Below are positions 57,616 to 64,000 of a stretch of DNA of 64,000 nucleotides, in pieces. The translations under genes and the position numbers were made by a program. Within the stretch, counting starts at the first letter, position 1. Each line of letters opens with the position of its first letter. Location of the stretch: contig NZ_LMSP01000008.1 in assembly GCF_001429545.1 (NCBI RefSeq), forward strand, positions 72,843 to 136,842. Direction: 5' to 3'. Source of the stretch: Paenibacillus sp. Soil787. GTDB taxonomy: Bacteria > Bacillota > Bacilli > Paenibacillales > NBRC-103111. The notes beneath the pieces were generated by a model. The model made no database searches. It saw nothing but the letters and a program-made list of their open reading frames with translations, and was not told where the DNA came from.

Positions 57616-58002
57616 CTACCAGCCGCGCTGAGCCATAAGCTCACTTGGTTGTAAGGTAGAAAGCTCAATTCTTTCATGGCGGTGCCTAAATTTTTGGATA
57701 CGGAGGCAATCAGTGCATAGTCTGTATAATGAGTAGTTGCTGCGATAATGGCGCGAGCAAATTTCTCTGGGCTTTCGGATTTGAAAATGCCGGAACCGAC
57801 GAAGACGCCTTCCGATCCCAGATGCACTTCAATTTCATCCAAATAATCTACCCCCATGGATTTCAAAACGCGTACCTCCACAAAGTGGCCTATTCTGGCT
57901 TTGACCATAACGGGAATGGAAACCGCCTTGATCACCTCTTCTACCACTGATAAATTAGCCATTCTGGCTATGTCGCCAGCTGCGCGAATATCGGAAGGGA
58001 CT
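57616..58002 (-). pseudogene. Decayed pdxS (pyridoxal 5'-phosphate synthase subunit)
   Basis: The - strand reads PSDIRAAGDIARMANLSVVE, then VSIPVMVKARIGHFVE and VLKSMGVDYLDEIEV, then jumps to GSEGVFVGSGIFKSESPEKF, matching PdxS with roughly 110 internal residues missing. A frame change near 57675 leads to IELSTLQPSELMAQRGW-stop, the normal PdxS C-terminus. The N-terminal barrel part before about residue 100 is also absent. A dead copy; a functional pdxS presumably exists elsewhere. Confidence 0.85.
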
Positions 58003-58128
58003 CATTAAAAGAGTCTTATCAGATAGGCTGTTAAACGTGAGCGAAAAATCTTCTGCTAAGTGGCATCATTATTGCTAGGAAGTATATATATGCTAATTTC
58101 AGCGTTGTTAACAAGGAGGATGCTTAAC

Positions 58129-59496
58129 ATGAGCACTAATAATCGACAATTTGTATCTATCTCAAGTTCAGTACCAGGAGTTAAATCACTGGAACTGCTT
58201 GAGCAAAGAAAAAGATATGTACCTAAGGGAGTTAGCAATAATACGCCAATTTTTGTTGAAAAGGCAGAAGGGGCTTTATTGTACGACGTAGATGGCAATG
58301 TATTTTTGGATTTTGTTGGTGCGATCGGTTCATTAAATGCAGGGCATTGCCCGCCGGAAGTTGTAGAGGCAATTCAAAAACAAGCAGAATTATATCTGCA
58401 TACTTGCTTCCATGTTGCGATGTATGAACCTTACGTGCAGCTTGCCAAGAAATTAGATGAGATCACGCCAGGCAACTTTGAGAAAAAGACGATTTTTCTG
58501 AACAGTGGCGCTGAAGCCGTAGAAAATGCGGTGAAGATCGCTCGAAAATATACGGGTAAAACAGGCATTGTTTCGTTCACTCGCGGGTTTCATGGACGCA
58601 CATTACTTGGCATGTCACTAACTAGCAAAGTAAAGCCATATAAATTTAACATGGGCCCCTTTGCACCGGCGATCTATAAAGCTCCGTTCCCGTATCCTTT
58701 CAACCGTCCTGCATCGATGACGGAAGAAGAATACGCAGATTTTTGCCTGAAGCAGTTTGAAGACTTTCTTTATACAGAAGTGGCCCCAGAAGAGATTGCC
58801 GCGGTTATTATGGAGCCTGTACAGGGAGAAGGCGGATTTATTGTGCCTCCCAAATCTTTTGTTCAAGGTGTTTATAAGATCTGTAAGCAGAATGACATTA
58901 TTTTTATCGCGGATGAGATTCAGACAGGTTTTGGACGGACAGGTACGATGTTTGCATCTAGTCAATTCGATATTGAGCCGGATTTAATGACGTTATCTAA
59001 ATCGATTGCGGCGGGACTTCCCATTAGTGCAGTAGTTGGCAGAGCGGGGATTATGGATGCGCCTGGGCCCGGGGAAATCGGAGGCACCTACGGTGGGAGC
59101 CCGTTAGGATGCGTGGCTGCTTTGGCTGTTATTGAAATGATGGAGCGAGACGACCTTCCAGGGAAATCCAAAATCATTGGCGGTAAAATCCGCAGTTTCT
59201 TTTTAGCATTGCAAAAAGATATTCCACACATTGCCGATGTAAGAGGACTTGGAGCGATGTGCGGGATTGAGTTTGTCGACCCGGTAACAGGTAACCCCTC
59301 GAAAGAACTGGTGGCCAGCTGCGTAAAAGCTTGCTATGAAGCGGGAGTCATCGTGCTGAGTGCAGGCGTTCAAGGTAACGTTCTGCGTTTCCTCACGCCG
59401 CTGGTCATTACAGATGAGCAGCTTCAAGAGGGATTGGACATTATCGCCGAGGTTCTGAGGAAGTTAGTTCCGGCACAATCAACGATGGGGGTATGA
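58129..59496 (+). CDS. gabT: Class III aminotransferase (4-aminobutyrate aminotransferase-like)
   Basis: 455 residues. Family motifs: FLNSGAEAVENAVKIARKYT, GFHGRTLLGMSLTSK, and the PLP site IFIADEIQTGFGRTG with Lys291 in TLSKSIAAGLP. It transfers an amino group from an omega-amino acid to 2-oxoglutarate. AAGGAGG at 58113-58119 sets ATG 58129; an upstream in-frame start at 58060 is unsupported. The aldehyde dehydrogenase 8 bases downstream would oxidise the semialdehyde product. GABA is the likeliest but not the only substrate. Confidence 0.88.
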   Translation: MSTNNRQFVSISSSVPGVKSLELLEQRKRYVPKGVSNNTPIFVEKAEGALLYDVDGNVFLDFVGAIGSLNAGHCPPEVVEAIQKQAELYLHTCFHVAMYEPYVQLAKKLDEITPGNFEKKTIFLNSGAEAVENAVKIARKYTGKTGIVSFTRGFHGRTLLGMSLTSKVKPYKFNMGPFAPAIYKAPFPYPFNRPASMTEEEYADFCLKQFEDFLYTEVAPEEIAAVIMEPVQGEGGFIVPPKSFVQGVYKICKQNDIIFIADEIQTGFGRTGTMFASSQFDIEPDLMTLSKSIAAGLPISAVVGRAGIMDAPGPGEIGGTYGGSPLGCVAALAVIEMMERDDLPGKSKIIGGKIRSFFLALQKDIPHIADVRGLGAMCGIEFVDPVTGNPSKELVASCVKACYEAGVIVLSAGVQGNVLRFLTPLVITDEQLQEGLDIIAEVLRKLVPAQSTMGV

Positions 59497-59503
59497 TGTT
59501 CGT

Positions 59504-60928
59504 ATGAAAAAACATTTATTTATCAATGGAAAATGGAAAGAAGCAGCCGTCTATATCGATTTATTCTCGCCCTATTCCGGGGAACTTATTGCTCAGGTAG
59601 CCCAAGCAGATGATGAGGATGCAGAAGATGCGATCCAGGCAGCCGAGGCTGCAAGAACGATTATGAAAAAAATGCCTGCTCACGAGCGCGCAGCAATTTT
59701 GGAGAAAACTGCACATCTGATGGAAGAGCGCAAAGAGGAATTAGCCCGTCTGCTGGCGATGGAAGCGGCCAAACCGATTAGAACAGGCAGAACGGAAATT
59801 TCTCGAACGATTCATACTTACAAATTTGCTGCTGAAGAAGCTAAACGCATTCACGGCGAGACTGTCCCGCTAGATGCCGCACCTGGTGGCGAGGGGCGTC
59901 TAGCGTTCACTGTGCGTAAACCGCTTGGTATTGTGGGGGCCATTACACCATTTAATTTCCCATTCAACCTTGTTGCCCATAAAGTAGGGCCTGCGATTGC
60001 AGCAGGCAATACGGTTGTATTGAAACCAGCAGGTCAAACACCGTTAAGTTCGCTTGCATTAGCAGAGATTATGCTCGAAGCGGGCTTACCTGCGGGGGCT
60101 CTTAACGTAATCCTGGGCAAAGGATCAGTCATTGGCGAGAAGCTGGTTCGCGATCGGAGAATTGCGGCTATCACGTTCACAGGCAGTCCTGAAGTAGGCA
60201 TTGCGATGAAGAATAAAGCAGGGCTGAAGCGAGTCACCCTTGAGTTAGGATCCAATTCAGCCGTAATTATCGACAATAATGTGGATATAACACAACAGTT
60301 AGTGGATCGTTGTGTGCTGGGGGCTTTCTCCTTCAGCGGTCAAGTGTGCATCTCCATTCAACGTATTTATGTTCATGAAGGCAAATACGAAACGTTCGCA
60401 GCTATGTTCAAAACCGCGGTAGAGAAATTGGTTATTGGTGATCCGCTTGAGGAAGCTACAGACATGTCATCTTTGATTTCCTGCAAAGAGGTTGACCGTA
60501 TTACAAGCTGGGTATCCGCTGCAATAGCAGGTGGAGCGATTGCTCTGTCCGGAGGCAAAGCATTGTCACCGAGCCTATTTCCGCCAACGATTTTGACGAA
60601 TGTGGCTGAAACGGCAACGGTCTCGTGCCAAGAGGTCTTTGGACCCGTCGTGACTTTAACTCCCTTCACGACGTTGGATGAAGCTGTCTCAGCCGTAAAC
60701 AACTCCCGTTTTGGTCTGCAAGCAGGAATTTATACGAACGATATCAACGCAGCATTACGAGCTGCAGAAGATTTAGAAGTAGGTGGAGTGATGATCAATG
60801 ACATTCCGACCTTCCGTGTCGACAACATGCCTTATGGAGGGCTCAAAGATAGCGGCGTCGGACGTGAAGGTGTGAAGTATGCGGTGGAAGAAATGACAGA
60901 GCTGAAATTGATTAGTTTGAAGTTATAA
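59504..60928 (+). CDS. NAD(P)-dependent aldehyde dehydrogenase (semialdehyde type)
   Basis: 474 residues. The cofactor site has TPFNFPFNLVAHKVGPAIAA, VLKPAGQTP and FTGSPEVG; catalytic Glu247 is in LELGSNSAV and Cys282 in FSGQVCISIQRIYV. The CISIQRI form is found in lactaldehyde, phosphonoacetaldehyde and GapN-like branches rather than classic GabD. It forms an operon with the aminotransferase. Oxidation of the transaminated semialdehyde is the simplest role. Confidence 0.88.
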   Translation: MKKHLFINGKWKEAAVYIDLFSPYSGELIAQVAQADDEDAEDAIQAAEAARTIMKKMPAHERAAILEKTAHLMEERKEELARLLAMEAAKPIRTGRTEISRTIHTYKFAAEEAKRIHGETVPLDAAPGGEGRLAFTVRKPLGIVGAITPFNFPFNLVAHKVGPAIAAGNTVVLKPAGQTPLSSLALAEIMLEAGLPAGALNVILGKGSVIGEKLVRDRRIAAITFTGSPEVGIAMKNKAGLKRVTLELGSNSAVIIDNNVDITQQLVDRCVLGAFSFSGQVCISIQRIYVHEGKYETFAAMFKTAVEKLVIGDPLEEATDMSSLISCKEVDRITSWVSAAIAGGAIALSGGKALSPSLFPPTILTNVAETATVSCQEVFGPVVTLTPFTTLDEAVSAVNNSRFGLQAGIYTNDINAALRAAEDLEVGGVMINDIPTFRVDNMPYGGLKDSGVGREGVKYAVEEMTELKLISLKL

Positions 60929-60984
60929 TCATATCGAAGCTGGCCCACATGGGCCAAGTTCTCTGCCAAATATACTTAAGCTGA

Positions 60985-61104
60985 GAATGGTGCGAAAAGA
61001 GGGATAACGATGAGGATTTAACCCGTGATCATCCGGATGAGCAAGTCTATAGAAGTTATCTGGAGGATGCACAAAGGAAAGCAGAAGGAAGTGAGTCATC
61101 GTAG
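60985..61104 (+). pseudogene. Possible small-protein remnant without a start codon
   Basis: The frame DEDLTRDHPDEQVYRSYLED, then AQRKAEGSESS-stop is protein-like, but has no ATG, GTG or TTG before it back to the stop at 60982-60984. An AAAAGAGGG site is followed by an out-of-frame ATG 61009. A short acidic protein that lost its start, or chance. A hairpin terminator follows. Confidence 0.3.
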
Positions 61105-61114
61105 ATACATGATA

Positions 61115-61147
61115 AACCAGGTGGTTAACCCCGTCTGGTTTTTTTTG
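61115..61147 (+). terminator. Intrinsic terminator
   Basis: AACCAG pairs with CTGGTT around a loop containing GTGGTTAACC, followed by a T-run of eight. It ends the aminotransferase/dehydrogenase unit. Confidence 0.75.
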
Positions 61148-61257
61148 TGTCGTAATTTCTTAGCTTGATTGTCCTAAAGTTAGACTAAAAATATCGTTAT
61201 TCCTATGCTACATTTATGTCAGATGTCTTAATATCATATAGCGATGAGGTAATCTCG

Positions 61258-62340
61258 ATGAACAAAACGTTGAAGATCGGCATTATTGGAGGCGGCGGTA
61301 TTGCTGGTGCTCATGTCAAAGCATATCGTGAGCTAGCTGACGTAGAGATTGTAGCGGTAGCGGATGCGGTACCAGGCAAAGCGGCGCAATTCATTGATTT
61401 TTGGCAAATTCCTACGGCACAAGCCTTTGATGATTATCGGCAGCTGTTGGAATTAGACCTTGATGGAGTAAGTATTTGTACACCGAATGTGGCTCACCAT
61501 CGGACGACTGTTGATGCCTTACTGGCAGGGAAAAACGTTATGCTGGAAAAGCCGATGTCCGTCACGCTGGAAGAAGCCGTCGAGATGGCGCAAACGGCGA
61601 AGAAAACGGGCTTCATGCTCAATGTTGGTTTCCAGCCGAGATATGATCCTAATATGAAGATCATTCAGGACGTGGTTCAGTCCGGTCAACTTGGAAAGGT
61701 TTATTATGTAGAAACAGGCGGAGGACGCCGCAGAGGCATGCCAGGCGGCACATTTATTAGCAAGGAAATCGCCGGAGCAGGAGCAATGGCTGATATCGGT
61801 TGTTACTCACTTGATATGGCTCTGAATGCGATGGGTTACCCGAAACCGCTTACCGTATCCGCTTACAGCAGTAATTATTTTGGAACAAATCCGTTATATC
61901 ATAGCGAAGCTAGTCGATTCGATGTGGAAGATTTCGGTGTTGCGATGATCCGTTTTGAAGACGATCTCGTGCTGAATTTCAAAATTTCATGGGCGATGCA
62001 TATGGATACGCTAGGACCAACTTTATTCCTTGGTACGGATGGCGGACTCAAAGTAACGCCAGCCGGTAAAGGGCCATGGAGCGGAGTGTTCGACGGAAAT
62101 GTGGGTTCTATTGCCTATTTCCACGATGTTCGTGGACATCACACGGAAAGTCAAATTCCGTTGATTGATCATAAGCTAAATTTATTTAACGAGAAAGTCC
62201 GCGATTTCGTAGAGGCTGTTCGGGATGGCAAACCAGCCCCGATTCCTGGCGAACAGATCGTTCGTAATCAAGCCATCATTGACGGCATCATTCGGTCATC
62301 ACTTATTAAACGCGAAGTTGCTATCGAACTTCCTAATTAA
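61258..62340 (+). CDS. Gfo/Idh/MocA-family oxidoreductase
   Basis: 360 residues. Rossmann motif GIIGGGGIAGAHVKAYREL (residues 8-26), VMLEKPMSVTLEEAVEMA (the EKP lysine motif), and the C-terminal alpha/beta domain with GGGRRRGMPGGTF and GAMADIGCYSLDMAL (catalytic Asp/His-type region). NAD(P)-dependent dehydrogenase of a sugar or inositol-type substrate. ATG 61258 follows GATGAGGT; a longer start at 61216 is unsupported. The next gene is a paralogue. Confidence 0.88.
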   Translation: MNKTLKIGIIGGGGIAGAHVKAYRELADVEIVAVADAVPGKAAQFIDFWQIPTAQAFDDYRQLLELDLDGVSICTPNVAHHRTTVDALLAGKNVMLEKPMSVTLEEAVEMAQTAKKTGFMLNVGFQPRYDPNMKIIQDVVQSGQLGKVYYVETGGGRRRGMPGGTFISKEIAGAGAMADIGCYSLDMALNAMGYPKPLTVSAYSSNYFGTNPLYHSEASRFDVEDFGVAMIRFEDDLVLNFKISWAMHMDTLGPTLFLGTDGGLKVTPAGKGPWSGVFDGNVGSIAYFHDVRGHHTESQIPLIDHKLNLFNEKVRDFVEAVRDGKPAPIPGEQIVRNQAIIDGIIRSSLIKREVAIELPN

Positions 62341-62372
62341 CTCAAAACTACACACTCTCTGGAGGTATTCAC

Positions 62373-63458
62373 ATGACACGTATTTTCAGTATTGGTATTA
62401 TTGGTTGTGGAGGCATTGCAAACGGCAAGCATCTGCCAAGTTTGAAAAAGCTTTCGAATGTTGAACTGGTCGCATTCTGTGACATCGTGCAAGAGAAGGC
62501 TGAAACTGCCGCTGAGAAATATGGCTCCAAAACCGCTAAAGTATATGAGGATTACAAAGAGCTTTTGCAGGATGCTACGATCGATATCGTTCATGTATTA
62601 ACACCGAATGATTCACACGCCGAAATTGCCATTGCTGCGCTAGAAGCTGGCAAGCATGTGATGTGTGAGAAGCCAATGGCCAAAACAGCAGCGGATGCTA
62701 AGCGCATGGTTGAAACAGCGAAGCGTACAGGCAAGAAGCTCACTATCGGATACAACAACCGTTTCCGGGCTGATAGCCAGCATTTGAAGCGCGTATGTGA
62801 GGAAGGGGAGCTTGGCGAAATTTATTTCGCAAAAGCGCATGCCATTCGTCGTCGCGCTGTTCCAACATGGGGCGTATTCCTGGATGAGGAGAAGCAAGGC
62901 GGAGGACCGCTTATAGATATCGGTACACATGCTTTGGATCTAACGCTTTGGATGATGAATAATTACAAGCCGAAAGTGGTGCTGGGAACGTCTTACCACG
63001 AATTGTCCCAAAAAGAAAATGCTGCCAATGCTTGGGGACCGTGGGATCCAAGTAAATTTACGGTAGAGGATTCCGCTTTTGGGATGATTGTGATGGAAAA
63101 TGGAGCAACGATTATGCTGGAATCCAGCTGGGCACTGAATACACTTGAAGTCGATGAGGCCAAATGCTCATTAAGCGGTACCGAAGGCGGAGCCGATATG
63201 AAAGGCGGGCTTCGCATCAACGGTGAGAAACATAGCCGTCTATTTACAACTGAGGTGGATCTGAAAGCAGGCGGTGTTGCTTTCTATGATGGCGCTAAGG
63301 AAAGTGATGCGGATCTGGAAATGCGTAGATGGATCCAAGCCATTGAAACGGATACAGATCCTGTAGTAACGCCTGAGCAAGCTTATGTTGTTTCACAAAT
63401 TCTTGAGGCGATTTATGAGTCTGCACGCACAGGAAAAGCCGTTTATTTGAATGCATAA
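62373..63458 (+). CDS. Gfo/Idh/MocA-family oxidoreductase
   Basis: 361 residues. GIIGCGGIANGKHLPSLKKL at residues 8-27, HVMCEKPMAKTAADAKRMVE with the catalytic lysine, and GGGPLIDIGTHALDLTLWMM carrying the Asp and His of the active site. CTGGAGG precedes ATG 62373, 32 bases after the paralogue. The two probably act on successive or related sugar derivatives; the pathway cannot be named. Confidence 0.9.
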   Translation: MTRIFSIGIIGCGGIANGKHLPSLKKLSNVELVAFCDIVQEKAETAAEKYGSKTAKVYEDYKELLQDATIDIVHVLTPNDSHAEIAIAALEAGKHVMCEKPMAKTAADAKRMVETAKRTGKKLTIGYNNRFRADSQHLKRVCEEGELGEIYFAKAHAIRRRAVPTWGVFLDEEKQGGGPLIDIGTHALDLTLWMMNNYKPKVVLGTSYHELSQKENAANAWGPWDPSKFTVEDSAFGMIVMENGATIMLESSWALNTLEVDEAKCSLSGTEGGADMKGGLRINGEKHSRLFTTEVDLKAGGVAFYDGAKESDADLEMRRWIQAIETDTDPVVTPEQAYVVSQILEAIYESARTGKAVYLNA

Positions 63459-63482
63459 TTCGTCAAACCTATAAGATTTATC

Positions 63483-63509
63483 AGGAGGAGCCAAGGCTCC
63501 TCCTTTTTA
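63483..63509 (+). terminator. Terminator of the oxidoreductase pair
   Basis: AGGAGGAGCC/GGCTCCTCCT with a 2-base loop and T5. Confidence 0.9.
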
Positions 63510-63575
63510 AGTAGATGAGACTTCCATGCCGCGTTGCGGCACCACTGATGCATGAAAATTTTTAATTTTCAGGGC

Positions 63576-63622
63576 ATAAAGTATAAGTTTCGAGGTAGAG
63601 ATTGAGGGTACCCCCTGAATGG
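63576..63622. repeat. Partial copy of the dispersed repeat head
   Basis: AAAGTATAAGTTT then GATTGAGGGTACCCCCTGAA resembles the head of copy B (44155 onward: AAAGTATAAGTTTTC ... GACTGAGGGGTTACCCCT). The hairpin part is absent; instead the 51-bp array begins 90 bases later. Confidence 0.65.
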
Positions 63623-63710
63623 AGTCGTGTATTAGCAGCGGAAGTCTTTCAGGTCAATCATCGGCATGTCATCTTAACGATCGACGAAGGACTTCGGGAT
63701 GTGTTTCTAA

Positions 63711-63908
63711 AAATTGTGCGCAAGGACGGCAGATCCGTCGCCACCGGGCGCTAGCGCACGAAAATTGTGCGCAAGGGCGGCAGATCCGTCGCCACCGGGG
63801 GCTAGCGCACAAAAATTGTGCGCAAGGACGGCAGATCCGTCGCCACCGGGCGCTAGCGCACAAAAATTGTGCTCAAAGGACGACAGATCCGTCGCCACCG
63901 GGCGCTAG
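63711..63908. repeat. Four tandem copies of the 51-bp GC-rich hairpin unit
   Basis: GTGC recurs at 63716, 63767, 63818 and 63869, exactly 51 bases apart. Same unit as at 18240-18392 but with inner stem GACGG/CCGTC (loop CAGAT), and GGCGG/CCGTC in unit 2 (G-T pair). The last unit is partly degraded. All frames are open on both strands, giving spurious ORFs such as NCAQGRQIRRHRALAHK repeats. Confidence 0.9.
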
Positions 63909-63997
63909 GAGTCTGTCCGACGAAAACAGGAGTTCACCCATGCTGTCACGAAATTTTTAAGTAATGGATAAATGAACGTGTAAAGGAAGTGCGAGGC

Positions 63998-64000
63998 ATG
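63998..64000 (+). CDS. Possible start codon of the next gene (partial)
   Basis: The window ends in ATG preceded by AAGGAAGTGCGAGGC, a plausible ribosome site. Nothing more can be said. Confidence 0.25.

Noticed and set aside
61009..61020. ATG 61009 after AAAAGAGGG as a gene start
   Set aside because: It reaches a stop after three codons; the protein-like frame is a different one.
63619..63960. Open frames with NCAQGRQ-type repeats
   Set aside because: Same 51-bp repeat; no independent coding evidence.

Overview
The window comes from an endospore-forming, low-to-moderate-GC Bacillota genome and looks most like Paenibacillus or a close relative. It carries a GerA/GerB/GerC germination operon, a YhcN-type spore lipoprotein, CcpN with its PPDK-regulator partner, a Ctc/L25 protein, sigma-54 with a CcpA-type cre box, many AGGAGG ribosome sites, and a large exopolysaccharide locus rich in mannose functions. 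I recognised no rRNA, tRNA, CRISPR array, prophage or intact transposase.

Layout. (1) 1-13.5 kb: exopolysaccharide operon on the + strand. It encodes a polymerase (5' end outside the window), a flippase, four glycosyltransferases, UDP-glucose 6-dehydrogenase, GDP-mannose synthesis (ManC), a secreted GH26 mannanase with a PA14 domain, and a large secreted protein with a glycosidase-like core and a discoidin tail. The set suggests an acidic, mannose-containing polymer with its own trimming enzymes. (2) 13.6-20.1 kb: a small ParB-like protein, a 1272-residue double GT-C mannosyltransferase fusion, a NUDIX hydrolase, and a GC-rich pentapeptide protein that looks transferred. (3) 20.2-27 kb: methyltransferase, PAS histidine kinase, L25/Ctc, hybrid histidine kinase, AraC regulator. 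(4) 27-35.5 kb: LacZ; a PadR / pentapeptide / DHA2 efflux operon; an oxidoreductase; a catalase remnant. (5) 35.6-44 kb: gerA-type operon, EamA and YitT membrane proteins, YhcN, a two-gene chromate transporter. (6) 44.6-50.4 kb: gluconeogenic block pckA, ccpN, PPDK regulator, glpX, then rpoN. (7) 50.4-58 kb: an ABC sugar importer with a PhyH-type dioxygenase and a TIM-barrel isomerase, edged by decayed genes (glutamate dehydrogenase, SGNH hydrolase, pdxS). (8) 58-63.5 kb: class III aminotransferase plus aldehyde dehydrogenase, then two Gfo/Idh/MocA oxidoreductases.

The least explained material is intergenic. Several structured repeats sit just behind intrinsic terminators: two arrays of a 51-bp hairpin unit; two long copies of a four-hairpin element with about 50-62-50 spacing; a third array with unrelated stem sequence but almost the same spacing (51-63-51); and a 51-bp tandem repeat of another sequence. 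A separate 50-bp element made only of two insertion-sequence-like ends lies in the loop of a terminator, flanked by a 3-bp duplication; its removal restores a perfect hairpin. Two genes (ccpN and the methyltransferase) appear to start at ATC, and a consensus sigma-54 promoter lies upstream of rpoN itself.
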